From a virus, in the IMG/VR virus record IMGVR_UViG_3300042540_001399, positions 62,001 through 126,000 of that record: 64,000 bases of DNA. One strand, 5' to 3'. The notes beneath the pieces were generated by a model. That model saw only the letters and a list, made by a program, of their open reading frames with translations, was not told where the DNA came from and ran no database searches. Below are positions 28,318 through 37,312 of this stretch, one piece after another (within the stretch, counting starts at the first letter, position 1; every line of letters starts with the position of its first letter). The position numbers were made by a program, and so were the translations under genes.

Positions 28318-29220
28318 ATGGAAGAACAAGAAGCTTTAGTTGAGTTATTAGAAGAAGTTTTAGGTAGTCACGGACTTCACTATCCCAATAGGGGTCAAAT
28401 ATCTTTTAATTGCCCTGTTTGTGACGAAGAAAGAAACAAACATAATTTGGAAGTGAACTACTTCAACGGAGTTTACAAATGTTGGGCTTGTGGTGATAGT
28501 GAAAACACACACGGTTCTTTAGGAAAATTATTTGACAAATACGGAACTAGAAAACAAAAAAAATTGTACAAAATTCTAAGACCCGAAGAAGAACAAAAAG
28601 TGGTAAGAAAAAAAAAACCAAAAGTTGTTTTACCTGAAAATTTTATATTATTTAAAGAATCAAACCCAATCTATCCTGTAAGAAGACAGGCATATAATTA
28701 CTTAAAAAGTAGGGGAATAACTGAAGATATCATAGAAAAGTTTGGAATCGGATTTTGCGATAAAGGTAGTCACCAAGGAAGAATAATTATTCCATCATAT
28801 GATAACAAGGGTAATTTGAATTATTATGTTGGTAGAAGTTGGGACCCACACAGTAGGGCGAAATATCGAAATCCTGAGGCAGAAAAAGAAAAAATTATTT
28901 TTTGGGAAAATTTAATAGATTGGAATAAAGATATTTACTTAGTGGAAGGTGCTTTTGATGGGATGTTTTTGGATAACCCAGTTGTAATGTTAGGTAAACA
29001 CATGTCTGAATTATTGTTCGAAACAATTTATAACAAGGCTAAGGCTAATGTAATTATTTGTTTAGACGGTGATGCATGGGAAAACGCTGTGAACCTTTAT
29101 CACGAATTAAATGGTGGTGAACTTTGGGGTAAAATTAAAATTGTCAAACTTCCAAAAGACAGGGACGTTTGTGATCTGAAGGGTGAAATAAATGAATATT
29201 ATTATGAAATTAAAGATTGA
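28318..29220 (+). CDS. DnaG-type DNA primase (zinc finger and Toprim)
   Basis: 300 residues. An N-terminal zinc finger has CPVC at residues 32-35 and CWAC at 55-58. A catalytic Toprim core has the glutamate motif in YLVEGAFDGM (~207-216) and the D-x-D motif in CLDGDAWENA (~248-257). A linker region (YLKSRGITEDIIEKFGIGF) matches the start of the DnaG RNA-polymerase domain. It is shorter than bacterial DnaG because the helicase-interaction domain is absent, as in T4 gp61-type phage primases. It synthesises RNA primers for lagging-strand replication. The next gene overlaps its stop (TGATG). High confidence. Confidence 0.88.
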   Translation: MEEQEALVELLEEVLGSHGLHYPNRGQISFNCPVCDEERNKHNLEVNYFNGVYKCWACGDSENTHGSLGKLFDKYGTRKQKKLYKILRPEEEQKVVRKKKPKVVLPENFILFKESNPIYPVRRQAYNYLKSRGITEDIIEKFGIGFCDKGSHQGRIIIPSYDNKGNLNYYVGRSWDPHSRAKYRNPEAEKEKIIFWENLIDWNKDIYLVEGAFDGMFLDNPVVMLGKHMSELLFETIYNKAKANVIICLDGDAWENAVNLYHELNGGELWGKIKIVKLPKDRDVCDLKGEINEYYYEIKD

Positions 29221-30083
29221 TGGATTTATATAAAGTTGCAGAAGAAATAAGAAATATCTTATCTGAAAGACAAAAAGAGTTCAAATTAACTTTTGAAGAA
29301 GATACTCACAAATATACAATGTTGAGTTTAGATGGGGAATTAAGGTCGGACTACCCATCAGTTTCAAAAGTTATGAAGCTTTTTTATGATGAATTTCCTT
29401 CCGAACAAAAAGCATTTGATATGGCCGGTGGAAATCCTGATGAAGCCGAACGAATCTTAGCTGAGTGGGCGGAAAAAGGTAAAAAGTCAACCAACATGGG
29501 ATCAAGAGTTCACTATTTTTTAGAAGAACATGTGTTAAAAGTTTTTAATCAAAACAAACAAGTCAGAGAACCAATTTTTGAATGTGATGCACAACAAATA
29601 GTAGTTAGTGATACTATGATTGTTGCAGGTAAAAACTATATTGATCTATTGAAACAAAGAGGTTGTGTTTTGTTAGATACAGAAATAGTTTTAGGTCACC
29701 CTGAGTTAGGTTATACGGGTCAACCAGATAAAGTTTGGATAGTGTTAAGTACAAAAAATGAGATAGGTTTATTAATTACCGATTGGAAAACTAATCAGGA
29801 AAAGAATTTTTTAGTTCAAAGATATACTAAACCAATGAGAAAGCCATTTGAGTACTTACCAAATAATGCATTAGGTCATTATAAAACACAATTACCGTTA
29901 TATGGTAAGTTGCTTATTAAAATGTTGGAAGGCACAAAATATGAAAAAATACCCTTACTTGGATGTATAATTGTAAGACTAACAGAAGATCGTGAATACG
30001 TGGAATATAGGGTTGATAAATCAACAATTACAACTATACTTGAGATGGACATTAAATCAAAATTGAATAAATTAAAAAAATAA
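29220..30083 (+). CDS. PD-(D/E)XK superfamily nuclease (RecB/Cas4-like)
   Basis: 287 residues from the ATG at 29220, which overlaps the primase stop by one base; the TTG just before it is less likely. A GYTGQPDKVWI segment (~165-175) supplies the first Asp, and LLITDWKTN (~184-192) supplies the D-x-K core of the PD-(D/E)XK fold. LGHYKTQLPLYGKLL (~218-232) provides the QxxxY helix typical of RecB/Cas4-type exonucleases. No iron-sulfur Cys cluster is visible, unlike Cas4. Coupled to the primase, it probably processes DNA ends during replication or recombination. Confidence 0.78.
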   Translation: MDLYKVAEEIRNILSERQKEFKLTFEEDTHKYTMLSLDGELRSDYPSVSKVMKLFYDEFPSEQKAFDMAGGNPDEAERILAEWAEKGKKSTNMGSRVHYFLEEHVLKVFNQNKQVREPIFECDAQQIVVSDTMIVAGKNYIDLLKQRGCVLLDTEIVLGHPELGYTGQPDKVWIVLSTKNEIGLLITDWKTNQEKNFLVQRYTKPMRKPFEYLPNNALGHYKTQLPLYGKLLIKMLEGTKYEKIPLLGCIIVRLTEDREYVEYRVDKSTITTILEMDIKSKLNKLKK

Positions 30084-30089
30084 TATAAA

Positions 30090-30305
30090 ATGGATGAAAT
30101 TATAAAACCAAGGATTGACCTCAAGTCACAAGAAACGGTAAAGTGTGAAAAGTGTGAATCAAAATTCTTCAAAGAAGTCACAATGATTAAGAAAGTTCCA
30201 AAACTTTTAACAGGTAGTTCTGAAGACACTTTAGTACCATTCCCAACATACATGTGCAATGAGTGTGGACATGTAAATAAAGACTTTGAACTTTTTATTG
30301 ACTAA
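30090..30305 (+). CDS. Small zinc-ribbon protein
   Basis: 71 residues with two Cys pairs, CEKC near residue 17 and CNEC near 57, separated by about 36 residues: a zinc-ribbon spacing. No other domain. It sits 6 bp after the nuclease gene and shares its last A with the next start. A DNA- or RNA-polymerase-binding accessory role is possible but not shown by sequence. Confidence 0.7.
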   Translation: MDEIIKPRIDLKSQETVKCEKCESKFFKEVTMIKKVPKLLTGSSEDTLVPFPTYMCNECGHVNKDFELFID

Positions 30306-30451
30306 TGGAAATAGGTAAAATGACCATAAGCGAAGCGTATCCACACCTGAAAACTGTGGCATTAGCTTATGGATTAAAACTAAACAGAGCTAAGGAATTT
30401 AAGTTCGCAAGAATTGTTTTAGCAAACCTTTATTGTAGAGAATTAGTATGA
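30305..30451 (+). CDS. 48-residue basic protein
   Basis: A short gene bracketed by perfect coupling signals: its ATG overlaps the preceding TAA (TAATG) and its TGA overlaps the next ATG (ATGA). The product begins MEIGKMTISEAYPHLKTVAL and is helical and basic (LKLNRAKEFKFARIVLANLY). No family recognised. The two overlaps make it very likely real despite its size. Confidence 0.7.
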   Translation: MEIGKMTISEAYPHLKTVALAYGLKLNRAKEFKFARIVLANLYCRELV

Positions 30452-30672
30452 CACACAAAGAATTTTATATTTGGTTAGAAGGATACCTTCACGGTAAACT
30501 TGAAAACAAACAGATAGATATTGCACCTATTGTGGAAAAGATGAGTCAAGTTAAGGATGAACCTAAAATTGGTATTGCTGAACCATACCGAGTCCCTATA
30601 CCCGTAAATCCTTTTCCTGTGAAAGACGATCCATATAAACCTCCTTACGAAGTTTTGTGTAATCAAAAATAA
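30448..30672 (+). CDS. Small conserved-type phage protein
   Basis: 74 residues. The N-terminal half is helical (FYIWLEGYLHGKL); the C-terminal half is Pro-rich (YRVPIPVNPFPVKDDPYKPP). It starts in an ATGA overlap with the 48-residue gene. I associate the N-terminal WLEGY pattern with small proteins of uncultured T4-like phages but know no function. Last gene of the primase unit. Confidence 0.6.
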   Translation: MTHKEFYIWLEGYLHGKLENKQIDIAPIVEKMSQVKDEPKIGIAEPYRVPIPVNPFPVKDDPYKPPYEVLCNQK

Positions 30673-30690
30673 TTTTTTTAATTATAGGTA

Positions 30691-30699
30691 TATTTATCA
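30691..30699 (+). promoter_or_regulatory. TATTTATCA late-type promoter motif
   Basis: TATTTATCA 11 nt before the ATG at 30711. Confidence 0.45.
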
Positions 30700-30710
30700 A
30701 TAAAAAAAAT

Positions 30711-31064
30711 ATGAAAAATATACTATCAAGTCTAACCACATCAGAAAAAAATAGAATTCTTGAAATGCACAGAAGAGCAACATCAAAATTTTATTTATTT
30801 GAATCAGATATAGATGGTGAAATTTATTGGCAATCTTGTGATCAAGAAATGAATTTATTATCAGATGAATCAAAATCTGGTTTAAAACCTGCGGGGAATG
30901 AAAATGGAAAAGATTTATTTTATTTTGAAATTTTACCCGAAGATAAGGCAAAAAATCCGCAATATGACATACAAGGTTGTGTCGGGATTGAAGGTAAAGA
31001 TAGTAAAGTCTATATTGAAGAATATGATGGTAAAAAAGTTTTAAGACTTTATGAAGGTTTTTAA
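30711..31064 (+). CDS. Small acidic protein of unknown function
   Basis: 117 residues. The N-terminal helix SLTTSEKNRILEMHRRATSK resembles helices at the start of other acidic proteins of this phage type, followed by an acidic body (FESDIDGEIYWQSCDQ). No catalytic or membrane motif. A monocistronic unit: its own late-type motif upstream and a strong terminator downstream, so it is expressed independently, probably late. Possibly virion-associated; not established. Confidence 0.6.
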   Translation: MKNILSSLTTSEKNRILEMHRRATSKFYLFESDIDGEIYWQSCDQEMNLLSDESKSGLKPAGNENGKDLFYFEILPEDKAKNPQYDIQGCVGIEGKDSKVYIEEYDGKKVLRLYEGF

Positions 31065-31083
31065 AATTAAAAAATAAATAAGT

Positions 31084-31108
31084 AACCCACCCAAAAGGTG
31101 GGTTTTTT
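31084..31108 (+). terminator. Strong intrinsic terminator
   Basis: Eight-base stem AACCCACC/GGTGGGTT, five-base loop CAAAA, then a T run, 19 bp after the gene ending at 31064. Confidence 0.88.
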
Positions 31109-31148
31109 GTTAATTGACAATCTAATCAAATATGACTATATTTAGTAT

Positions 31149-31928
31149 ATGATTAAAAAACTTATACACTTTTCTGATTTACATATAAGATTATTCAAAG
31201 ACCATGAGATTTACAGATTAATTCTTGAAAATGCATTTAACGAATGGAAAAATTTAAATCCTGATAGAATTGTGTTTACTGGTGATTTAGTCCATTCAAA
31301 AAATCAAATGACTCCCGAACTTATTGAAATGGTAAGTTGGGTATTGAAAGAATGTTCTTCGATTGCAAAAACAATAATTATACCTGGTAACCACGACTTT
31401 TTAGTGAATAACACAGAAAGATTAGACGCTCTTTCACCAATAATAAATTCTTTGAACAACCAAAATATTGTATATTACAAAGATCGCGGTGTTTATGAAG
31501 ACGAAAATGTTAGTTGGTGTGTTTATTCTCAGTATCAACATAATATACCGCCAGATATCAACGTAGCAACAGGAATAAAAATTGGATTGTTCCATGGACC
31601 TATATCTGGTCTTAAAACGGATTTAGGGTTTGAATTTGGTGAAGAAGCTTATGATGTTGAAAAATTTGATGGTTTAGATGTTGTTTTGTGTGGGGACATT
31701 CACAAAAGATCTGAATTTAAATTCAAAACAGGAAAAGGATATATGATTGGGTCTACAATCCAAAATAATATTGGTGAAAGTGTTAACAATCACGGATATG
31801 GTGTTTACGACATACCAAATAAAGATTATGTTTATGTTGATCTATTTAATCCTAAACCATTTCTTAAGTTTTCAATTAGTTCATTCACAGATTTAGAACA
31901 TGGAACCGAAAAAATCCAAAATATTTAG
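31149..31928 (+). CDS. gp47/SbcD-like recombination nuclease subunit
   Basis: 259 residues with all the calcineurin-type phosphoesterase motifs in order: DLH (residues 10-12), GD (45-46), GNHD (80-83), FHG (148-150) and GDIH (182-185). Length matches the catalytic core of T4 gp47/Mre11/SbcD. With the gp46-like ATPase at 33310 it would form the complex that resects DNA ends for recombination-dependent replication and host-DNA breakdown. The two are separated by three genes, unlike T4's close pairing. A weak late-motif variant (TATTTAGTA) lies just upstream. High confidence. Confidence 0.88.
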   Translation: MIKKLIHFSDLHIRLFKDHEIYRLILENAFNEWKNLNPDRIVFTGDLVHSKNQMTPELIEMVSWVLKECSSIAKTIIIPGNHDFLVNNTERLDALSPIINSLNNQNIVYYKDRGVYEDENVSWCVYSQYQHNIPPDINVATGIKIGLFHGPISGLKTDLGFEFGEEAYDVEKFDGLDVVLCGDIHKRSEFKFKTGKGYMIGSTIQNNIGESVNNHGYGVYDIPNKDYVYVDLFNPKPFLKFSISSFTDLEHGTEKIQNI

Positions 31929-32610
31929 TAAAGAAACAATGCAGGCAGTGTCTGCATATTGTGAGTCCGAAGATATTAAAGACGTTGATAAGTTTATGTA
32001 CCTTTGTTTTAAACAAGGATTTGATATCAAAAGATATGGATTTTTGGGGGAAACACTTAATGAAGGTGAAAAAGACTTAAAAATGAACGAAGTCCAAGAA
32101 AAATGGGTGGAAAAGGAGGTAATTGTTGAAAAACGAGTGGAAATTCCTGTTGAAGTCATCAAAGAAGTTGAAAAAATTGTTGAAGTCATAAAAGAAGTTA
32201 TTGTAGAAAAGGAAATAATAAAAGAAGTTCCAGTTGAGATTGTAAAAGAGGTTGAAAAGATTGTAACAATAACCAATAATGAAGAGCTTGAGGAAAAAAT
32301 TTTCCAATTAAACAAAGATTTGGAGTCAGAACGGAAAATTTTTTCCACTAAAATGGAAGAAATGGAAAATAATTTCCAAAATGAAATGTCTAAAAAGATT
32401 AAAGAATTAGATGAACTTAGACATAATTTAGACATTATAAAAGAAAATGACAAAACAAAACTCCTTCAGGATACTTTACAAAAATTAAGAAAAGAAATTT
32501 CAGATAAAAATAAAAAAATTGAAGAATTAGAAAAAATAAACAATAGACCAAATAGTGATGTAATAAATGCAATTTTCATGAAAGGGTCAAATTTAAAAGA
32601 TATATTATGA
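31900..32610 (+). CDS. Coiled-coil protein with Glu-Val-Ile-Lys repeats
   Basis: 236 residues, starting 29 bp inside the gp47 gene. Residues ~1-60 are a small folded domain. Residues ~67-125 are a low-complexity repeat of VEVIKEVEKIVEV/VIVEKEIIKEV type. The rest is a long charged coiled coil (EELEEKIFQLNKDLESERK). The same kind of repeat occurs in the membrane protein at 39165-40271. The shared overlap suggests co-translation with gp47, but a role in recombination is not shown. Confidence 0.6.
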   Translation: MEPKKSKIFSKETMQAVSAYCESEDIKDVDKFMYLCFKQGFDIKRYGFLGETLNEGEKDLKMNEVQEKWVEKEVIVEKRVEIPVEVIKEVEKIVEVIKEVIVEKEIIKEVPVEIVKEVEKIVTITNNEELEEKIFQLNKDLESERKIFSTKMEEMENNFQNEMSKKIKELDELRHNLDIIKENDKTKLLQDTLQKLRKEISDKNKKIEELEKINNRPNSDVINAIFMKGSNLKDIL

Positions 32611-33014
32611 TACAATTATTAATTTGGGTGATGGTTGCCTACGGAATGACAAACATTTTGGTTTACGGATCAATTTTTAATGGAATAAGGGATGGAATAC
32701 GTAATTGGGGTAACAATGAGTTAGCTCCTTTTAACTATATGGGATCTTTTATATCGGCATTAATATCGTGTGTTTTATGTACATCAACATGGGTTGGGTT
32801 TTTCTTATCATTAACATATTTTTCACCAAGTTATAATATCATTGGAACTAATAAAATTTTATCCGTATTTTTTGACGGGATGTTATCTGCTGGTTTTGTT
32901 TGGGCAATAAACTCTATAATCGAATGGTTCGAAGAAAATAGATTGTCAAATCAAAAACAAGAAGTTACATATGTGATACCTGAAGATGAAGAAGAACAAA
33001 TATTAAACGATTAA
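32607..33014 (+). CDS. Small membrane protein
   Basis: 135 residues with three likely membrane segments (residues ~2-20, ~47-70, ~84-103) and an acidic C-terminal tail (YVIPEDEEEQILND). The second segment contains ISCVLCTSTWVGFF; the Cys-x-x-Cys before Trp recalls DUF1360-type membrane proteins (recollection, low confidence). It starts in an ATGA overlap with the coiled-coil gene. Function unknown. Confidence 0.6.
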   Translation: MIQLLIWVMVAYGMTNILVYGSIFNGIRDGIRNWGNNELAPFNYMGSFISALISCVLCTSTWVGFFLSLTYFSPSYNIIGTNKILSVFFDGMLSAGFVWAINSIIEWFEENRLSNQKQEVTYVIPEDEEEQILND

Positions 33015-33024
33015 TAAAAATAAA

Positions 33025-33309
33025 ATGGGAAAAAAAGCAAAAGAACACAGAAAAAAAGTTGAAAAAAGAAATGCAAAAATAAAATCACAAAAAAGTGCAA
33101 TGCAAAAAGCTTTTGACATTCTAATGAAACAACAAATAGAAAAATTGAAAGAAAATAATAATTTGAATGTAAGTTTATCAGGACAACCATTATCATTCAA
33201 TGTTATGGATGAGAATGAAGAATTAATTGATGAAATTAATATTGAATCTGTAAAACCAACTGAATTTATTGAACTGAAAACACAAGAAAATAAGGAAGAA
33301 GAAGAATAA
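33025..33309 (+). CDS. Small Lys/Glu-rich protein
   Basis: 94 residues. The basic N-terminal helix (GKKAKEHRKKVEKRNAKI) could bind nucleic acid; an acidic tail follows (IELKTQENKEEEE). No known domain. Its stop directly abuts the ATG of the gp46-like gene, implying coupled translation with the recombination ATPase. Confidence 0.6.
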   Translation: MGKKAKEHRKKVEKRNAKIKSQKSAMQKAFDILMKQQIEKLKENNNLNVSLSGQPLSFNVMDENEELIDEINIESVKPTEFIELKTQENKEEEE

Positions 33310-35685
33310 ATGGATCTATTTAATCCACCGAAGTTATTTAATTATGAATTTATGATAAAAGAATTAGACTTTTCTAAGTTTGAAAATCCAACAATACAGG
33401 TAGTTTGGGAAGATAATCAAGAAAACTTTACGCAAGATAAAATTAAAAGTGTAAAATATTACTTTCAAAAAAAGTACAACACAACTAATGTTAATGTGTT
33501 AACAAAAGTTAAAACAAAAAATGAAGATACACAACAAACTATTGATGTTTCTTTGAACGTTACTGATAGTAATTACCAAATAGATTTGTTAAAAGGTTTT
33601 TTAGAATCTAAAGGATATGACAAAAGTTTGAAAGAAGTTTTGGATCTCAACAAAACTGTGGAATATAAAATGGAAGAAAGTGATGTTGATATCACACAAT
33701 TCAAAAAATGGTATATTAAAAATATTGAGTTTTCTAATTTTTTATCCTATGGTGAAAATCAAAAATTAGATTTTGACAGGTTAAATGGTTTGATTGTTGT
33801 CGAGTCTAATCCACCAAACTTTGGTGGTAAAACTGTTTTATCTGTTGACCTTCTGATGTTTTTATTTTTTAATGAAACAACAAAAACAACAAAGGCTGAA
33901 GAAATATTTAATCGATTTACCGATAAAAACTCGGTAGTTGTTAAAGGTGAAATAACAATAGACGGTGAAGACTACATTATCATAAGAAAAATTGAAAGGA
34001 AGTTATCCAAAAAGGGAGAATGGAACGTAAAAACAGAATTAGATTTTTTTAAAAAACTATCTGATGGTAGTCTACAAAATTTCACTGGTGAACAAAGACG
34101 TGAAACTGAAACTTTCATCAAAAATTCTATAGGGACTAAAGAAGATTTTTTGATGACAATTTTAACTACTGCCACAAATTTAGAAGAACTTTTGGAATCT
34201 AAACCAACTGCAAGAGGACAAGTATTATCAAGGTTTATGGGACTTGAATTTTTAAAAAAGAAAGAAGAAGTCGCTAAAGAAATATATTCAGATTTTTCAA
34301 AACAAAAACTTTCTAACATATATTCATCCGAACAACTTAAAACTGATATATCTGATTATGAAAACACAATTAAATCACTTAATAATCAAATTGAAGATAG
34401 TAATAAAGAATTGACAAATGTGGAAGAAGCGATCACAAAAGGTAAGTCCTACCGTGATGATATGTTGAAGAAAAAACATTCCAACATCGATCAAGAAATT
34501 AGTAGATTAAATCCGACTAAAGTTCAAGAAGAAATTAACACGATTGATTTTGAAAAGAAAGGTTATATTTCCAAGATTAATGAACTAAAAGTTGTTGAAC
34601 CAAGTGAATATTATCATGAAGATAAACACGATGAGGTTAAAGAACAATATAACGATGTTTATAAAGAAGTGGTCCAGATTGATACTGAAATTTCATCAAT
34701 TAACAAATTGAAATCTGAAGTTGAGGGTGGTATTAAATGTGAACACTGTGGAATTGAGTTAATGAACGCGGCAATAACAAATGCCAAAATTGCAGAACTT
34801 GATGGACTTATCATGCATAAAACCACAAAAACGACACTTATGCAGGATTTATCCCGCAAAGAACAAAGTTTTGTACAATTAAAGAAGGAGTTTGATGAAT
34901 ACGAAAAAAACAAACTTGTTAAAGAAAAGTATGAGATTTCTGTTGAAAGTTGTGATTTGAAAATAAGCGCGTTAAAAGACAAACTCAAAAGGTGGGGAGA
35001 AATTCAAGACAAAATTCAAGAAAATCAAAAGATCGACGGACAATTAATAAAGGCCGATATGCGATTAGAAGAACTTGAAAGAGAAAAAACAAGAATTAAT
35101 TCAATCCTTTCGACAAACAAGGTTTCTATAGTTTCTTATCAGGAAAAGATTGAAAAAAATAAAACAATGATTGAAAAAATTCAAAAAGAAGAAGATAAAG
35201 AAAAAATATATAAAACTTATCTTGAAGCTTATGGAAAAAATGGTGTTTCTAAAACAATTATGAAAACTATGATGCCAATCATAAATTCTGAACTTCAAAG
35301 ACTTATGGAAGATTCTTGTTACTTTAAATTAGAAATTAGAATCAATGATAAGAATGAAGTTGAATTTATTATGATTGATAATGGAACGGGTATAGAAAAG
35401 TTAATGACATCTGGAAGTGGTTACGAAAAAACTATCGCATCATTGGCACTTAGATCAGTACTAAGTAAGATATGTTCACTTTCTAAACCCAACGTAATCG
35501 TTTTCGATGAAGTATTTGGGAAAATAAGTAATGATAATTTGGAGTTAGTATCTGAATTTTTTATGAAAATTAAAGATTACTTCGAAAAAATATTCATAAT
35601 CAGTCACAACCCAATGGTTAGTCAATGGGCTGAGTCAACCGTAAAAATTTCTAAAGAAAACAATATATCTAAAATTGTCAATTGA
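33310..35685 (+). CDS. gp46/SbcC-like recombination ATPase
   Basis: 791 residues with SMC-type organisation: N-terminal nucleotide-binding half with NPPNFGGKTVL (~166-176), a long coiled coil, a zinc hook CEHC (477-480), a second coiled coil, an ABC signature region TSGSGYEKTIASLALRS (~700-716) and Walker B NVIVFDEVFGK (~727-737). About 130 extra residues precede the usual core. The P-loop is unusual: the canonical first Gly of GxxxxGKT is Pro. It should pair with the gp47-like protein as the DNA-end resection motor. High confidence. Confidence 0.88.
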   Translation: MDLFNPPKLFNYEFMIKELDFSKFENPTIQVVWEDNQENFTQDKIKSVKYYFQKKYNTTNVNVLTKVKTKNEDTQQTIDVSLNVTDSNYQIDLLKGFLESKGYDKSLKEVLDLNKTVEYKMEESDVDITQFKKWYIKNIEFSNFLSYGENQKLDFDRLNGLIVVESNPPNFGGKTVLSVDLLMFLFFNETTKTTKAEEIFNRFTDKNSVVVKGEITIDGEDYIIIRKIERKLSKKGEWNVKTELDFFKKLSDGSLQNFTGEQRRETETFIKNSIGTKEDFLMTILTTATNLEELLESKPTARGQVLSRFMGLEFLKKKEEVAKEIYSDFSKQKLSNIYSSEQLKTDISDYENTIKSLNNQIEDSNKELTNVEEAITKGKSYRDDMLKKKHSNIDQEISRLNPTKVQEEINTIDFEKKGYISKINELKVVEPSEYYHEDKHDEVKEQYNDVYKEVVQIDTEISSINKLKSEVEGGIKCEHCGIELMNAAITNAKIAELDGLIMHKTTKTTLMQDLSRKEQSFVQLKKEFDEYEKNKLVKEKYEISVESCDLKISALKDKLKRWGEIQDKIQENQKIDGQLIKADMRLEELEREKTRINSILSTNKVSIVSYQEKIEKNKTMIEKIQKEEDKEKIYKTYLEAYGKNGVSKTIMKTMMPIINSELQRLMEDSCYFKLEIRINDKNEVEFIMIDNGTGIEKLMTSGSGYEKTIASLALRSVLSKICSLSKPNVIVFDEVFGKISNDNLELVSEFFMKIKDYFEKIFIISHNPMVSQWAESTVKISKENNISKIVN

Positions 35686-35719
35686 TTTAGTACTGTTTAA
35701 AATCTATATTTTATAAGAA

Positions 35720-36397
35720 ATGTTTTATTACTACGGAAGAAAAGAAAAAATATTCAAGTACTACCCAAAACCCAAGTACGATACTATTGTGGAACCATTC
35801 GCGGGATCTGCGGCATATTCAATGAACTATCATGACAGAAATGTAATTTTAATTGAAAAAGACGTTAGAATTGCAAAACTATGGGAATATCTTATAAATG
35901 TCAGTTCTGAAGAAATTTTATCGTTACCTATTTTATCAAAAGGACAATCATTGAATAATGATAATTTCAATTATTTAAATGAAAACCAAAAGTCTATCAT
36001 AGGTTTATTTTTAAATCCTGGTTCTGCACAACCAAAAAAGTCCCCAGGTAAGTTTTGTGCTTGGAATGAAAAAAATAGATTAAAACTTTCACAAGATGTG
36101 AATAAAGTTAAACATTGGCAAATAATAAATAATGATTATACGTCAATTGAAAACATAGAAGCAACTTGGTTTATTGACCCACCATATCAAGGAAATGGTG
36201 GTAAGTATTATAAACATGGTAATAAAGGTTTTGACTATGAATTTTTATCCGAATGGTCACTCAATCGTAATGGTGAAATTATAGTATGCGAAAATTCTGA
36301 AGCTGATTGGATGGACTTCAAACCTTTAGTTGAAATACAAGGACAAAAACACAAAACAAAAGAAGTTATTTTTTATCAAAATAACGCCTTAGTTTAA
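35720..36397 (+). CDS. D12-class DNA adenine N6-methyltransferase (first copy)
   Basis: 225 residues. N-terminal YYGRKEKI, SAM-binding FAGS (residues 27-30) and catalytic DPPY (153-156), in the order expected for D12/Dam-type N6-adenine methylases. It lacks the GxKxxL start seen in the second copy at 48705 and is shorter than Dam (~270), so the target-recognition part is reduced. It precedes a candidate PD-(D/E)XK nuclease, raising the possibility of a restriction-modification pair; self-protection against host restriction is the simpler role. Confidence 0.78.
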   Translation: MFYYYGRKEKIFKYYPKPKYDTIVEPFAGSAAYSMNYHDRNVILIEKDVRIAKLWEYLINVSSEEILSLPILSKGQSLNNDNFNYLNENQKSIIGLFLNPGSAQPKKSPGKFCAWNEKNRLKLSQDVNKVKHWQIINNDYTSIENIEATWFIDPPYQGNGGKYYKHGNKGFDYEFLSEWSLNRNGEIIVCENSEADWMDFKPLVEIQGQKHKTKEVIFYQNNALV

Positions 36398-36407
36398 AAA
36401 AAAACAC

Positions 36408-36415
36408 TATCTTTG
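36408..36415 (+). promoter_or_regulatory. Host-type -7 element TATCTTTG
   Basis: Exact TAnnTTTG match 18 nt before the ATG at 36434. No clear TTTG at the -33 position, so a moderate call. Confidence 0.45.
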
Positions 36416-36433
36416 TACTATCAATAATAAAAA

Positions 36434-37309
36434 ATGGGTATTTCATCATCGACAAAAACAATTCCTGAATTTGTACTAAACTATATAAAGTTTCAAAACT
36501 CTATCGGTAACATAATAACTCGTACCGATATTAAAAATGCTTTAAGACAAGCTTTAAATCAAATGCCTTGGATGTTTGGTACATCAAACAATGGTTCTGA
36601 TGTTGCATCTTGGGAAAGTAGTATATACCCCACTTTTAGATCGATGTATTCAAGGGCTAAAAATGGCTCAGGTGGGTCAAAAGGATTAGAAGATATTAAA
36701 ATCATCACAAAAGATGGTATAGATTATGTTTTTCATATTGACACATTTTTGATGTCGAGCATTGGTTTCAACCTTGGTGAAATATATGGGGGAGGTCAGG
36801 AAAAAATTTCAAAAGATCCACACACAACACTACAATTCATGTTATGTAGTATCGGTAGGAAGGCGGGATATAAATTATTTGTACCAAATAACAATAGAAC
36901 ATCTTTCAAGGCCGATAATGGACTTACAATCGGGGGTGAATTTTCTAACGATTTAGTTGATGATTTTATAGGATATAATGATATAACAAGACAAATTGAT
37001 GTTATTTTTTTAGAAAAAACTGAAAACGGGTATCTACCAATTAGATCTTTCGAAGTTGAAAATTCTACAAGTGTTGTTACTGGTTTAACAAGAATCAAAT
37101 CATTGGGTGTAAATGGTTGTATTATATCAACTCAAAAATCTTACAAAAATATTTTTGATAAACAATTGGAACACACCTTTACAGAATTACAAGGGAAAGT
37201 TAAGTACATAGAAGGGTCAAGAATATTCAAAATGTCAGAAGACTTTGAAGAATATGAAAAATCATTCAGTGAAGAAGAAATCAGAGAACATATTAATACA
37301 AAACTATAA
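36434..37309 (+). CDS. Putative PD-(D/E)XK restriction-type nuclease
   Basis: 291 residues. The N-terminal ~40 residues look like a winged-helix element (PEFVLNYIKFQNSIGNIITR, then TDIKNALRQAL). Late in the protein, IDVIF (D189) precedes FEVENSTSVVTGLTR (E207, E209). A D-x(17)-E-x-E arrangement with a following Thr/Ser-Gly-Leu-x-Arg helix is typical of restriction-endonuclease-like folds that use E in place of K. It follows an adenine methylase and has a host-type -7 box. It could be the restriction half of a phage-encoded pair or a nuclease attacking host or rival DNA. Fold call moderate, biology inferred. Confidence 0.55.
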   Translation: MGISSSTKTIPEFVLNYIKFQNSIGNIITRTDIKNALRQALNQMPWMFGTSNNGSDVASWESSIYPTFRSMYSRAKNGSGGSKGLEDIKIITKDGIDYVFHIDTFLMSSIGFNLGEIYGGGQEKISKDPHTTLQFMLCSIGRKAGYKLFVPNNNRTSFKADNGLTIGGEFSNDLVDDFIGYNDITRQIDVIFLEKTENGYLPIRSFEVENSTSVVTGLTRIKSLGVNGCIISTQKSYKNIFDKQLEHTFTELQGKVKYIEGSRIFKMSEDFEEYEKSFSEEEIREHINTKL

Positions 37310-37312
37310 AAA

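Noticed and set aside
31893-32453. 186-codon Ser/Phe-rich minus-strand frame
   Set aside because: Antisense of the coiled-coil gene; its low-complexity Ser/Ile/Phe composition is a mirror artefact.
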